Numbered from the stretch's first letter, positions 10,641 to 24,065 are shown. The stretch is 64,000 nt of DNA from Labia minor (GCA_963082975.1 OY720349.1:42637962-42701961), one strand, 5' to 3'. Notes: generated by a model not told the origin, from the sequence alone. Made by a program: numbers and translations.

Positions 10641-12929
10641 AACCTTGATTATTTTCATTCAGTCTGAATAGATCTTTGAATTTTTTTAAATAATAAATAA
10701 GGACACGCTCTTCTCAAGAAACATGTTGGCATGAAAATAAAATAAATGTGAAGAAGAAAAGCAACAAAAATAATTATAATAATTTTTAGTTTTTATACAA
10801 AAAAAATATTAATTATTAAAAGTATATAAAATATTCACATAAGAGGAAATATAAAAGTTATTAAAAGCTTGATGGAAACTTTTTTTTTTAAATTTGTTTA
10901 AATTTAGAAGAACGAGTAAAAAATACACCATTATTTTTTTTTTAAGAGAATAGTACAAGAAAAGAAAGGGTTCTTTTTTGTGGATATGTCAACGCTTTGA
11001 ACTTTTCCTCCAACTGTTTTCAATGTGAATATATCTTTTCAACTGGGATATGAATTTTATTAAAAGAAAAAAAAAGACTGTCAATTTTTTAACTTCAACA
11101 AAATCTAAATAATAAAATAACATTTAAAGTGACCTCTGGTTGTGTAAAATTTTTCTCTTAAAATAAAATAGAATTATAAAATTATATGTATATAAATAAT
11201 TGTATTAACTTGATATATTATTTAATATCTATTATAATAAGAAAAATATGAATATTTCGAGATGATATTAATTATTCATTAGTAAAAAAGACTTAATTTA
11301 TATTTATATTTGAATACACAGATTCTTAGTATCATTATTTATTTCATCATTGTTATTATCTTCTTTCTCTTGTTTAATTTCAGATTTTGTTTTGACCTTA
11401 TCACTTTTACATCGCTTATAGATATATTATTTTTTATTTTTTATCCTTATTTATTAGAAAGAATATTTAATCCGATTATGATCAATGGGAGGGATGTACC
11501 CAGGTTGGAATGCATAGAGAATATCCTCTGTCCACTAAGATAAAAAATTGACGATAACAGGCGGAATCTTAGTAACAAAAAAGCAGAGTTGCGATTCATT
11601 GTCCAAAGAATGAGAGAAGTGAAATAAAATTCGTTAGCACATATTTAAATAGTATAGTATAAATGTTCAACCATATAAAAAATTAATATCAATACCCTTG
11701 AAATAGTAAGTTACATAATTAATATCTAACATTTTTGTTTTTATTTAACTTTTTCCTGCACCAATCAAGATAAGAGTTTTATGAATTTTTGAAATGCATG
11801 ATGCTTGTAATACTACTGCCCAAAATTTTTTTAATTTTTCGGTGTTCTTCAATATTCCATATCGAAACTTATGAAAAATATTTACAAGAAATTTTTCAAT
11901 TATTCTTTTAATCCCTTTAAGATAAAACGTTACGAGAAGGTTTATGTTAAAATATATCGAACCTTTGTCAAACTTCATATTGCATGGTTATTAACCCTTG
12001 TCACCGTAAAATTTTTGAACCCTAATTGGATGATATAACTAAGAAATGCCTGATATGACATAATTTTGATGTAGTCCTTTAAATAGATAATTATACAAAA
12101 TTATATATTAAAAATTTTGAAAAATTTAATTAGTGAGTTTAATATTAGTATTTTTATTCTATTTTTATAAAATTTATAGGTCAATTAAAATTCAAATTAA
12201 CTTGAAATTTATTTAATATTAATTTATTTTTTATCTATTTTATTACTATTTATAATTGAAAATATATATAAATATATAGGGGTCTATTCAAACTATATAT
12301 ATATATATATATATATAAAGAATAAAAGCATTTTTTTAAATTATTTATCGTTTTAAAACTTTTATTATTTTTTTTTTAAGGACTATAACCTAACTAACGC
12401 ATTAACATATTTCTAATTTAATAATAAAATATTTATTAAAATAAACACATATAATAAAATACTCTAATTATTTATTTTTTATTATATACATATATAGCAT
12501 AAAAAGAGTGTAGTGTATGAATAATTTATTTTAATTACAATAATATTTAAAATAACTTTCTTTTGTTTTATATTTTTTTTATTTTATTTTTTTAAAACAA
12601 ATAAAAAATTTTATTTAAAAATTAATATAAGAATAAATTGAATTTAATGTTATAATCTTGTTTCTTTTTTTAAATATATAGTTTACTTAATATATATATA
12701 TATATATATATAAATTAAATAAAAGAATAATTGGGTATGTCTATATTAGAACATTTATCATCAATCAAACTTCTAAATTTATATACTAACAATAAGTTTA
12801 AAATAAAATCAATTACTTTAGAATATTCTGACTTCATTCTGGCTTATTAATATTTAAAGCAAATCTATTTCTAAATCTGGCTTTTTTTTTGTCTTCCTTC
12901 CATTTCTTTTAATGATATAGTTGGTCTAG
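10641..12929. other. A+T-rich intergenic sequence
   Basis: (TA)n runs lie near 12294-12316 and 12692-12711. Open frames at 11310-11543 (+) and 11745-11978 (-) show no family motif. The first ends in INGRDVPRLECIENILCPL, which I cannot place. Confidence 0.5.
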
Positions 12930-13225
12930 AAGAGTGGTTCACAAATTTAGTTTACCCATCCCCACCTTTTCATGAAAAAATATTACTCTGCACCTCCTGG
13001 AAATTAATTATTTTTTTTATAAATTTTAATAGCAATTAAACAGAAAGATATAATTATTTATTCATGTTTCTATCATTTTTTGTAAAATTTACAAAAGAAA
13101 GGTATAAATTAGAAACATTCTTGGTTGAAATTTCGAAACCTTTTATTGAATTCAGAATACCAAGTAAAAAACATTCCCTAACGCCCCTCTTGATCTCTGC
13201 AACACCCATCTGGAGGCATCTTGTT
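12930..13225 (+). mobile_element. hAT-type non-autonomous remnant
   Basis: The left end AGAGTGGTTCACAAATTTAG is a decayed form of the CAGTG(T/G)TTC-CAAA hAT end. Internal similarity to the copy at 44748 includes AAACAGAAAGA and TAAATTAGAAACATT. Towards the right, CCCTAACGCCCCTC and AACACCCATCTGGAGGC resemble the C-rich right ends of the same kind of element. The extreme right terminus is lost. Confidence 0.5.
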
Positions 13226-13436
13226 CTAGTTTGTGTTAAAGTCTTTATTTAGCAAAAAGAAAAAGTAATAATTTTTAACTTTTACATTTAATTTATTCGA
13301 GTTTTGGCGTCTGTGTTATATGTTGATAAAAATATATTATCAATATTTTTATCATTTATAATAAAATGAAATTCCCATTAATAATGATTCCTTTATACAT
13401 AATTCAAAAATTCTCCATATAGATCTAGAATAGATA

Positions 13437-13482
<46 letters not shown>

Positions 13483-14052
13483 AATGAACCGATATTTCAT
13501 TCCATTAACGTCGGAACTTGATTTTATAAAAACCTTTTAATTGAATATAATCTTATCGGAACATTTTTTCTCCCATCACTCTTTCCGTTTCCATCTCTGC
13601 CCATCATTCATCTATCTACGTATATAAATCTACCATGACCATGAATTATTTATAAAAAATCGATCTATTTTGATAAAGGTGAGTGTAGGGTGGGATACAA
13701 ACAAAAGAATAAAGAAAAACATTGGAGAGATTGGGAATTTTTATGATAAATTAATTAAAATATTTTCTAAAGTTATCAATCTTTTTGAGATAGAATCAAC
13801 TTATTTACTACTACTACTACTGAATACAAAATTTTTTTGGCCAAAACAAACTGGTTCTTCCAACCACCACTATTCATTATCCTGAAATTAATCCACCCAA
13901 TTCCTTCCTATTCTCTCATATCTTATATTATCATATAAGCATATTCTTCATTAATTTTCTTATAAATAAATTTCTTCGGAACGAGATAAATGTTATTCTC
14001 TACTTAATCCTCTAGATTCTTTAAATCCAAATAGACTAGAGCAAAAAAAAAA
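13226..14052. repeat. Intergenic sequence with CT and TA microsatellites
   Basis: (CT)n at 13438-13449 passes directly into (TA)n up to about 13479. The 71-codon frame 13670-13885 has no recognisable motif. Confidence 0.6.
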
Positions 14053-14426
14053 TACAGACACCAAGGAGTTATGTTAGGTAAACATATAAATGCTTGAATA
14101 GAAAAAATCGTAGATGCCACTATTTCACACTCTTATGTATGTATTAACCTTTAACCTTGAAGTACTAATCAAATAAATAGCTCAATTAGATAAATGCTTT
14201 TTGTCCAAATTTCATTGTTCTAAATCAATTTCTCCATGGCATGGAATTTTCTTTCAGCCAATCTATTTATTAAATTTCAAGGTTATAAATAACGCATGCG
14301 CATTAAGAGGCATTTCAAATGTGAAATAGTGATAGCTTAATAACGGGTGAATCGGTGCAGTTCTCACGAATTTGTATTCAAATGTTTCATGTTTACCTAA
14401 CACAACTCATTCTTAGTGTTTGGATT
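14053..14426. mobile_element. Miniature element with about 55-bp inverted ends
   Basis: The left part reads CAGACACCAAGGAG, then TTATGTTAGGTAAACAT, then TTGAATA. The right part 14365-14424 gives in reverse complement CCAAACACTAAGAATGAG, TTGTGTTAGGTAAACAT, TTGAATA. Inner CACTATTTCAC and GTGAAATAGTG also pair (near 14118 and 14319). There is no coding sequence, so it is probably a miniature inverted-repeat transposon of unknown superfamily. Confidence 0.6.
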
Positions 14427-14889
14427 TTTTTTAACTGTGTATATGTTTAGGAAATGTATAAACGCCTTGCTATTTGTCATTATTTAATCTCAGATGTATC
14501 TCAATAATATATTATATTTTCGACCCGGAGGTACCTAGATAGAATAAATAATTATTTTGTCATAAATGATCTTGAAATATGTCTTAAATACCTTACAATA
14601 AAATTGTAAATTTTTATAAAATACAAAAACTTATTCTTATTCCAAGATTTATTTTACAAGCTATTTTATATTAAAATTCCCATATCTAAATTTTATTTAC
14701 AATATTTCGAAAACTAATTTTAATGTCAGATATTAGATATACTATAATAAATACACCTATCAAAAATATATAATTAAATTAATTTTAATTCATAGACGAG
14801 AGACTCAACTTTTTTATTATATTTTTTAATTTTTAAGTAAATGTTGTGTAAAGTCGATTAAAAGGTATATAAACGAAACTTTACAGAGA

Positions 14890-15480
14890 AAATGACAATT
14901 ATCTTTTCTAATTTAGTTGGCTCTGCCTTCTCAAAGTTAGTTTTGCTTATCATCATATAACTACAATAAGATTGTATGGCATTTGTCCATAGCATTAATT
15001 TCAATCAATGTTTCTAAATGCTGACTCAATGGCGAACTCTGAATCAACCTGAAACTAATGAAGACCCTTTCTGCTGAGAATTTACACTTGAATTTGTAAG
15101 AGGTATCCCCCACCTCTTCACTCACTAATCCACTCCCTAATGGCAACTACCCAGCCATCGTTAATCATCCGAAATAGGAGAGAGCCGGTTCCCCCCTCCC
15201 ACTTCCTCCCACCTTTAACTGAAGAAACGCCTCACAAGGGCTGCCGGTAATCTAAATCCAAAAGGGTGATGGAGAGGCACGATTAAACAATTTTAGGGGC
15301 AAAGAGAAAAAAAAAGAACCCGTAACTAGAAAAAAATTACGAGCAGTGAAATTGCTTAGCTAAGATGGCATCCATTTGCCTGTCAATGAATTATTGCCTG
15401 GCAAACGTGACCACATGCACTACCTCCGATAAGAATTGTGTAATAGTGATGCATGGTGTAATAAAGAAGAATCCACGATA
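14890..15480. other. Lower-A+T island of unknown function
   Basis: This stretch is clearly richer in G+C than its surroundings and non-repetitive within the window. A 61-codon frame on the minus strand (14961-15146) contains KFSAERVFISFRLIQSS, faintly like the ERxFS core of hAT dimerisation domains, but too weak to call. It could be an old transposon piece, a regulatory element or an exon fragment. Nothing in the sequence decides between these. Confidence 0.35.
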
Positions 15481-15489
15481 CACGTATGC

Positions 15490-16365
15490 AATGATATATT
15501 AACGGGAATGCAATTATTTATCATTTTCAAAGTGCATATTCAATGGAATTCAAATTTATATAAACCAACAATGTTTAATTTATTAAGTTACAAGTTTAAT
15601 TAAGGAACTTTAAATTTCTCTGATTAAATTTGATAGAAATTTATTATTATTTAATAAAATTTACAGTATATGTATTAGTCTTTTTATTCTATTATATATA
15701 ATATATTTAAATTTAATAATAATGATACTTAATGAAATACAATCATGAGATAATTGAGAAACACACATATCTAAAAATATTAGGGTATTAAATTATAGTA
15801 CTGTTTTGAAATTTCAAATTCAACTGAAAAATGAATATGAAATAGAATGATAGATTGGACACAAAAATTATTTTGAGATTTTAAAGATCCTATTTTAATT
15901 CTTGAATTGTTTTATTAGAATTTATATTATTTTTATTTATTTAACTTTGTAATGTATAAATATATATATATATATAATCAATATTTTTGTAAATCATTTT
16001 ATTCAAGTTTTCCCTTTACAAAATTGAATAATATTTAAACACTTGGTTAACCGTTCAACCGCTTGGTAGTTTAATAAATAGTACCTGGTTCACCGAACCG
16101 CTGATCGGTATTTAAAAAAAAATATTATTTAAAATAAATAAACAACAAAATAAATGAAATTCCATTCCAAAAATAGTCATAAAACATACAGCCCTTAATC
16201 GTACGTATTAATTCATTGAAAAACAGAAAAGTATGACATGTGGATATAACATAATATATATTTCGTAAGAGTAATTAAAATAAATATTTTGAATTTTATT
16301 TATTTATATTATTTTGTATTTAAGGAAGCGCTAACCGGCGCCATTTTTTTATTATTAAAATTCCT
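15490..16365. other. A+T-rich intergenic sequence
   Basis: Only A/T runs and a (TA)n tract near 15959-15977 are visible. No gene is recognised. Confidence 0.5.
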
Positions 16366-16562
16366 ATTTTAAATTAAGAAAAAACTAACAAAGATGATTT
16401 TTCCCGAGGCTGAAACCAATACATATCGATTTTTCTTTATAAATATTATCTATTGTGTGAATTTCAAAAAAAAAATCTTAGAGCTGTTTAATATTTAAAA
16501 AATACCTATATATATATATATATTACAATTTTTGCTGGTATAATAAGATAAGATAAAATAAG
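16366..16562 (+). repeat. Interspersed repeat family E, copy 1
   Basis: It starts TAAATTAAGAAAAAACTAA, includes TTTTTCTTTATAAATA and GTGTGAATTTCAAAAAAA, and ends near ATAATAAGATAAGATA. Copies lie at 32325-32508 (-) and 58438-58638 (+). This copy is the most diverged. Confidence 0.65.
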
Positions 16563-16569
16563 ATTTGCT

Positions 16570-17369
16570 TAAATTACTGTCTGGAATTAAGTATTAATAA
16601 TTTGACTGGTCCAATTATTATGAATATTCCCATTAACTTTATCTTATATTTAATCTATATAGCCTACATGAATCATCAATCAATTTATATATTCAAAAAA
16701 TCAAATGAATATTAATTAAAGAAATAAATTGTTTTTAAAAAATCATATATCTAGTAATAATATTAATAATAACAATAATATAATAATAAAAATAATAATT
16801 ATGTAAATTGAATATAATGATTTCTAATAGCAACTCAAATCCTTGTTATCATTTGATTTGGATATTTTTATTCATAAATGTTATTAATTCCTTTAATTAA
16901 ATGATTTTTCCTACAAATGAGATCTTCATAAATCGATACTTCACCCCAATAAACGCCTTAATACTTGAAATTCATAGAAATCTTATATACTATTCAAAAT
17001 CAGTAAACCATATGAAGATAGATACAATTATTTACTAAAATAAGATTCGATATTAAAAATATTATTTATATATTGATAAAAGTAAAGTAATATTCTATTT
17101 AATAAAAAGAAAATTACAATTTTATAGTAATTAAAAAATGGATAACATCTAAAAAATCAACATCATTAAGAGATTGCAAATAGTTAAGATCCATAGACGG
17201 TCGATCCTTTTTAGGAGATATCTTCATAATGGTATATGTTCATAATCATAACTTCAAATATCATATGGGAGTTGATATTTATTGACCAAAAATCGATCGA
17301 AAAGGTTTATTATGACTTTTAGTTGTAATTTACATGATTTAGTAACTAACAGACTCTAGCCATATCTTC
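16570..17369. other. A+T-rich intergenic sequence
   Basis: No feature is recognised beyond simple A/T tracts. Confidence 0.5.
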
Positions 17370-17570
17370 CAAGTTTATTGCTCCCTTTTTATCCTTATTC
17401 TTCTGCCTTGGTTCCTTTTTTCAATTTTATTTTATCTCCCCACATACCACTACTATTTTTTCTTTTCCCTTTTCACCCCCCCCCCCCCCATCCTACCTTT
17501 CATATTTCATCCTCCATTTTCACATCAACTCCTTTTTATTTATCCTACTTTAACTTGCTAAGCCATAAAT
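17370..17570 (+). repeat. Pyrimidine-rich tract with a C14 run
   Basis: The plus strand is almost entirely C and T for about 190 bp, with 14 consecutive C at 17476-17489. The 66-codon frame here (rich in Pro, Phe, Ser and Leu) simply mirrors this composition. The strand asymmetry is unusual in the window. Confidence 0.7.
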
Positions 17571-17855
17571 GTAAATAATAAATATATATACTAATAATTT
17601 TGACAGATATTGCCTTAATGGGGAAATGTAAAAATTAATGTATGTGCTTGCACATTTTATGTACATGTCAGTTTGTACCGCAAGATTTCCCCTGTCATTT
17701 CAATAAATTAATTATTCAAAAAATTACATTTAAATATTATAACATAAATTTTATTAAAATTTATTTATTTATTATTTGTTTCAGGTGAGATTTCTTCTTA
17801 TACATTCAACTTCTTTCATCAATTGTAAGTAATATAATATTACCTAGGATTACCT

Positions 17856-18573
17856 CAGTGGCGTACCTAGGGGTGGCGGTGGGTGCGGTCCGCACCGGGC
17901 GGCATTTTTTATATTTAGTTATAGTTGTAAAAAGCAACTTATTCATTTCATATTTATTTTTTTTCTTTCTTGAATAATAAATGATTATTATGATTATTAT
18001 AAGTTTACTATTTGATTTATATAAATTATGATTAACTATATGATTTCGAATATTATTCCTCGGTGTATATAAATGCATTTTAGTGTAAATTTTGAATTCT
18101 AATTAAAAGAACAGGATAATAATTTTATTTTATTGTATTCATTAAAATTCGTTGAATTCGTAAACGCATCTTTACGATTTTGTTCGGCAATTTTTCCTAA
18201 CTAAAATTTTTTGATATCAGTTTATAAATGTCATTTCTTTTGAAAAGTTTATATGATTACTTTGAAGTGATATACCAATATTTTTTTAAATCATCGATTT
18301 TTCTTTTGAAAAGCAGGGCCGGCGGAAAAAATATCAATATAAATTTTGAGAGCATTATACACGATTTTTCTAGTATGAAAGGTAGAAGAGTAAATATTAT
18401 ATTAATATATGTTTACGAGTGCATACAAATATGTGTAAAAAAATTTACTCTCTGTGTATTAATTAATATTGATTAAATAACTTAATCATTTATTTATGTG
18501 CATTAATTTATAAAAAACACTATTTGATTAAATTATAATAAAAAGGGCGGCAAAAGTTCTAGATACGCCACTG
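17856..18573. mobile_element. hAT-type non-autonomous element, 718 bp, with 8-bp target duplication
   Basis: The ends are CAGTGGCGTACCTAG at left and TAGATACGCCACTG at right. The 8-bp sequence GATTACCT lies immediately outside both ends (17848-17855 and 18574-18581), which is diagnostic of hAT-type integration. The interior has no transposase motif; short open frames at 17806-18078 and 18228-18476 are unsupported. A near copy in the opposite orientation lies at 34210-34963. Confidence 0.92.
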
Positions 18574-18581
18574 GATTACCT

Positions 18582-18986
18582 ATATATATTTTTAAAATAT
18601 ACCAGTTTTAAACTACGTATTTTATTAATCTTAAAAGATAACTAAATAAACAAAAATTAATCTATTTAGAATACAAATAAATAAAATTAGAAAATTGAAA
18701 AATATTGTTGAAAGATTTTCATATAACATTACTGAAAATTTAAAATTTTTTGCATATCTTCATGTTTCACCACCTGGTGAATCCAAATATGATTTTAGAA
18801 TTTATCATTTTGAAAATAAGATTGAGACCTAAATTCATCTAAATTAAATGAATAATCAATGATGATGATGAAATCAAAGTAAATTAAAAAAAAAAATAAT
18901 TAAATATAACTAATAAATTAATAAAATAAATTATCTTAATAAATAAAAAATATTGCAGGGGCACAATTTTAATATATATTTTAATA
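18582..18986. other. A+T-rich spacer
   Basis: No gene or repeat end is recognised. Confidence 0.5.
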
Positions 18987-19162
18987 TAGGGGAGACTCAA
19001 TTTTTTTTCTAAGTCGCTATAAGCACTAGAACATTTGTCAGTGTCTTTAGGTAGCCTGAAGATTAAGGTTAATCTTAGATTTTTTAAAAGACTTCAGGAA
19101 AACACATTTGTCGCCGGCGTCCATTTTTATACCGGGAGTAAAAATGTCTAATGTCTCCCCTA
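18987..19162. mobile_element. Small inverted-repeat element (176 bp)
   Basis: TAGGGGAGAC at 18987 is matched by its reverse complement GTCTCCCCTA ending at 19162. The inner sequence includes GTCGCCGGCGTCC and has no open frame. It is probably a miniature transposon, superfamily undetermined. Confidence 0.55.
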
Positions 19163-19300
19163 CACATAATTATAAATAAATAATTTTATACATACATTTA
19201 GGGCTACTATGATTAATATATATTTTGTATATTAATTCACTTAATAAAAATATTTATTTAATCGGAAACCTTAATTGTAAAAATATTATTTGTAAAAATA

Positions 19301-20557
19301 CGGGCGTGGGTTGAAAAGTTTCAACCCTGACCAAGAAATGGCGCGACTAAGTCTACTTTTGATGCGGTGTTCTACAATATAATTCCTACCGAGCTTGTAT
19401 GTACAGTTTCAGCCCAATCGCTACGTAAAGTTTGCATTTGAGAGCACATTGTGCGAGACACTTCCGTTGTTTTCGTGAAAATGGAAAAATTGGAAAAACG
19501 TGCTGTCATCAAATACTTCTATTTGAAAGGTTTTACAGCAAAACAACTAAAAGAAGAGATGGATTCAACACTAGGAGACTCCTCCCATCATATTTGAACT
19601 ATTAATCAGTGGGTTTCTGAATTTAAAATGGGTCGTGTGAGTACCTCTGACGATCCTCGCACAGGACTGCCCGTTGTGGTTACAACTTCAGAAATGATTG
19701 AGAAAATCCATAAAATAGTGTTGGAAGACCGCAAGTTGAAAGTGCATGAGGTATCTGAGACCTGTATGATGTCAGCTGAACGTGTGCGAAATATTTTGTA
19801 CAACCATTTGAATATGGAAAAGCTGTGTGCAAGGGGGTGGCGCGTTTGCTAACGTTAGACCAACAACTGCTTCGAAAAACCATTTCGCGGTTTATAGGCG
19901 TAATCCAAACGAATTTTTGCGTCAATTCATAACTGTTGATGAGATTTGGCTCACCACTACACTCCTGAAAATAAAGTACAGTCAAAACAGTGGGTTGGAA
20001 AAGGGGAACCAACTCTAGAGAAGGCAAAAACAATTTTATCGGGATACAAGGTTATGGCTACTGTTTTTTGGGATGCGAGATGAATTATATTCATTGATTA
20101 CCTTGAAAAGGGTAAGACTATCACTGGTCAATACTACGCAGAGGTACAAATTAAACGACCTCATTTGGCGAAGAAAAAAATTTTGTTTCATCACGATAAC
20201 GCACCAGCGCATTCGTCGATCGTTGCCATGTCCAAAATCCACGAATTGAAGTTTGAATTGATGCCGAATCCTCCTTACTCTCCAGACTTAGCCCTCAGCG
20301 ACTATTACCTGTTTCCTAACCTCAAAAAATGGCTTGGCGGTAAAAGATTTAAGAACAGCTAAGAAGTTATCGAAGCTGTAAATCAGTATTTTGAGAAGCT
20401 TGACGAATCTACGTTTAAAGCTGCCATAACTAAATTAGAACACCCTTATGAGAAATGTATGAGTGTTGACGGAGATTATGTTGAAAAATAAAGCAAAAAA
20501 AAATTTAAAAACATCGTTTTTTCTTGGTCAGGCCGGAAACTTTTCACCCCACCCTCG
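19301..20557 (+). mobile_element. Full-length mariner element (1257 bp)
   Basis: TA dinucleotides flank CGGGCGTGGGTTGAAAAG at left and CACCCCACCCTCG at right. The ends are inverted copies with several differences over about 45 bp (shared core TGAAAAGTTTC and CTGACCAAGAAA). The length is standard for the family. It appears to be the parent type of the deletion derivatives at 8348-8828, 30789-31240 and 52897-53244, which are closer to each other than to this copy. Confidence 0.9.
19481..20491 (+). pseudogene. mariner DD34D transposase, multiple disabling changes
   Basis: ATG at 19481 begins MEKLEKRAVIKYFYLKG, the N-terminal helix-turn-helix region, after a leader of normal length. A TGA interrupts before TINQWVSEFK. 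After NHLNMEKLCAR an extra base shifts the frame, and another shift follows ITVDEIW, which holds the first catalytic Asp. Later sequence reads HYTPENKVQSKQWVGKGEP, then KVMATVFWDAR followed by a stop, then FIDYLEKGKTITGQYYAE. A few residues are missing before KRPHL. The second Asp is in LFHHDNAPAH and the third in PPYSPDLALSDYY, 34 residues on as expected. One more stop precedes EVIEAVNQYFEKL, and the frame ends GDYVEK at 20491. All three catalytic Asp remain but the gene is dead. Confidence 0.92.
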
Positions 20558-20559
20558 TA

Positions 20560-22078
20560 TAATAAATAATAAAATAACATAAAATATTTTATAAACTTAC
20601 CTAAAAAAATGATAAGAAGAAGGGACATAAACGATCCCTCATCACTATTAGCGTTTATTGTAGAGGATTGATAGTTTAAGGGGAAACTTTAAACCATTAA
20701 TAGAATCATTCTAATATATTTTAAATCACAATTAAAATAATGACATAATTATTACAATAAATACCTAAATGCAATAAATATATATTTGATGAGAATAAAA
20801 AATAACAAATGTTATTAGCTTTTTTAACATTTAAATTTACATAACTCCAATTTGTTCGGGATTCTCTTGGATCTGTTTGTTTTGTTTTGTTTTTTTTTTT
20901 TTTTGTTTGTTTTTGTTTCACCTGAACACATGCATTGCATATATCTCTAAATCGAAACTAAAAAAAAAATAAATTCCCGCAAATCCAATCCAAAATCCAC
21001 AATTGATCCATTCTATATTCATGAGTATTCTTTGACTTCATACGAAAATCAGACGAAACTTTCAATATATTTAAAAAAAAGAGAAGAAAAGTTCGATGAA
21101 TTCATTTTGACTTTCCTTAATTGCTTTCTAAATTCAAAATTACTTTTTTTCCTTATTTCATCTTCTTTTAGGGATTTAGGTGGTCGTTCAACTTGCATAG
21201 ATCAAAATGTAAATCGAATGTAAATCAGTGTAATACAGTGCAAAAGAGATCAAGCGAAACTAAAATGTGGCAGTTAAAAGAAAAGGAGATATAGCTTAAG
21301 AGATAGCTAGTGGTGTGGAGGGGCTGGAGAGAAGTTGGACAGAGCAAAGAAAGGTTATTCGTGTAAATGATAAGAAAAGAAAACAAACGATTCACCTGAT
21401 GCATTTATTGAAATTACTTTATTAATTTTATTTATATTTTATAAATAAAATCATAATTTTAATTTGTAATAATTTACTTAATTAGAATTACAATTATTTT
21501 CTAAATCATGATTTAAGAAATTTATTTATCATTTTTTATTTGATATTGTTAAATCCAGGGCTGAGGAACCATGTCTAAAATTATCGGCCTGACTCAGGAA
21601 AGTCGGTGTTGAAGCTGGAGCCACTCAAGCTGATCAATTTCGATCAAATTAAAATAAATAATCAAAATACTTTAGGTATTGAAATATTTTTTTCAAATAT
21701 TTTAATTTAATTAATTATTTTTTTAAAGTCAAAATTACAATTAAATTCTAAAAACTCCTAAAATAAATAAATGTTCAAAAAATTTAAAATCATTTTTTTT
21801 TTTTGTTCGTTTCTCTAATTTGGCTAATATATACCATATAAGTTCAAGTTTTACTGGATAATATTATTTTTATTCAAATTTACACATAGTAAGTACTCAA
21901 TATTTTTTTTTAATTATGTTTTCTGTGTAAAAATTTAAATTTTATAACAAAAAAAAAATGTTATATTTACCACTGTAAAAATTTTATTAAATAAAGAATA
22001 AATATAAAATACAACAAACAAATTACAACACTATAGCGATATTTTAAGCCAGTATGAAGAATAAAATAATGTTGAGTG
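20560..22078. other. Intergenic sequence, mostly A+T-rich
   Basis: No gene is recognised. CAGGGCTGAGGAACC at 21556 resembles a hAT-type terminus, but no partner end is visible. A homopolymer T tract with G interruptions lies at 20878-20918. Confidence 0.45.
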
Positions 22079-22555
22079 TCTCCACTCGACTATCTTGGAA
22101 TTTGAATTGGATTAAATAACATAATATATTATATTTAAATTAAATCTAATTAATTATAAATTATAAATTAAAATTACTAAATAATATTTATTAAACCAGC
22201 GCATGTTTGGCTCTTTGTAGATGGCACCACGCCACGTGCTGGCGCATGATTTGCAGTGTTAAAAAATTAATTTTGGTACTTTCAGCGATTCAATCAAGCT
22301 GAAATTCTATATATAGCAGTTTTATACAATTTTTAATCATGTGAAAAACTATCAAACATATATCTTTATTTCTACAGTAAGTTTAGAAGTGTATCTACAT
22401 ACACACACACAGAGACATTTTTCTCAGCCTTAGTGAAAATGACTCAGGGACCTTCAAAACGTATAAAAACATCAAAATCTCAACATCGAAAATTTTCGTG
22501 ATCGCAAAAATTCGGTTTCGCACAAGTGTATTGTCCTGTACTCGGAATGTAGTTT
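22079..22555 (+). repeat. Interspersed repeat family B, copy 2
   Basis: It has the same order as copy 1 but continues past TTATTTCTACAG into an ACACACACACAG tract, ATTTTTCTCAGCCTTAGTG, CCTTCAAAACGTATAAAAAC and ATCGAAAATTTTCGTG. The last 30-40 bp (TTCGGTTTCGCACAAGTG) differ from copy 3, marking the true end or a truncation. Confidence 0.8.
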
Positions 22556-22689
22556 TATAAACATATACTTATTCAAAGTTATTGAAACTGGTAAATTCTA
22601 TTACTTCATTAAGTGAAATCAAAATCTTTTTTTCTTTTTTTCTCTTTTTTGGTAAGAGCGAATTAGTTTTGAAAGATCCCATGAGAATG

Positions 22690-22743
22690 AGAATCAATTA
22701 TACACTATATACATATATATATGTATATATGTATATATTATAT

Positions 22744-22789
<46 letters not shown>

Positions 22790-22935
22790 ATTGATGAACT
22801 CAAAGAGAAAGAGAGAGAAAGGGAGATAGAGTTGGTGTAAGTGAAAGAAAGGAAGGGTGCGTTTTTGGTTGAGTGTATGTATATGAGAATGGGTTGGAGG
22901 GTGGGGTGGTTTTTTTTTTAGGGGAAAATATGAAT
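22690..22935. repeat. (TA)n array followed by a purine-rich tract
   Basis: TATA/ATGT repeats at 22708-22790 are followed by a G+A-rich plus strand (22800-22930) ending in a T run. Open frames on both strands across this part are composition artefacts. Confidence 0.7.
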
Positions 22936-24065
22936 ATTTGATGGTTATTTTTCTCTTTTGAATCCATTGGAGAATAATATTCATTGCTAGGAGAAAAAAG
23001 TAACAATTTTGAAATTAAGATTTATTTTATAAACGCAGAGCTGCTTAAAAATAAAATAAATATCCAAACGTGCTTTTAATACATAAAGTCACGCATTCAA
23101 GTTAGTAATTTGACATGTTGCCACTTTTATCCCTCGAGTACAATGGATTCATTTAATATAATGATAAAAAATTTGATTTTAATCTTTTTTTTTTTAAAAA
23201 AAAAATTTGAATATAAAAATAGACATTCCAATAATCAAATAATTGAATTCTGCTGAACATCGTATTTCTATGAGATTTTTTGACATTTATTAGCAAACTC
23301 GGCAAATTTTATCATAGACAGTAATAAGTCAAAAATGGATAATTAGAGAAAAAAATGAAGTCAACTTGGGAAAATAGGAATAGAATAAAAAAATGTGGTG
23401 GGTTTTAGTGAGGCTGTTTTTATCAATTTTTTGCATTATACTTTTGTATATGAGATGATTTTTTTTTGTTTTAATTATATTACTTGATTAAATGACATTA
23501 TACATAAGGTGTCAATGATTTGAATGTAAATCCGGAAGTAGAATCATTATTTATGTGGCTATGTTCAATTTTCATGCTAAGTGAAATCAAATCCTAAGAT
23601 ATAATCAAATGGGAAAAATTAATTATTTCTTTACTCAAAAAGAAGGGGTTTTAACAATATATTAAATATAAATATTTTAATTTCTCTGACTATTTTTTTA
23701 CTACATTTGAAGCAGGACGCGACTTGCGTCCAAAACGTCGACATTAATTAAAAACAAAGGAATGTATATTAACTACTTTTCAACATCTGTCTCCGTTTTA
23801 GCTAAAGAAAGGTCAGATTTTTCTCTTTTTATTATTTATAAAAAAAAAGTCCGTTATAAAAGTAACAAGTACTTAATTATATAATTTTAAGTTAAATTTC
23901 AATTTTAATTAACATTGATATCGTTGGTAATTTTTTTTTTATATGATATCATACTTAAGTTGTATCTAGGTTCATTTAAAAATAATTTTTTATAGTTTGT
24001 TACAATTAATTATATATATTTGTTTTTTTGTTAATATTATAAACATTTATATTTTATCTAAAAAA
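22936..24065. other. A+T-rich intergenic sequence
   Basis: Only one small lower-A+T patch is seen at 23710-23745 (AGGACGCGACTTGCGTCC, then AAACGTCGACA), containing the inverted GGACGC/GCGTCC. I cannot assign it. Confidence 0.45.

Noticed and set aside
14961..15146. hAT dimerisation domain on the minus strand
   Set aside because: Only the short KFSAERVF resembles the motif; the following residues do not fit.
22694..22984. 96-codon minus-strand frame with alternating Tyr and Ile
   Set aside because: It is produced by the TATA microsatellite and the adjacent purine tract.
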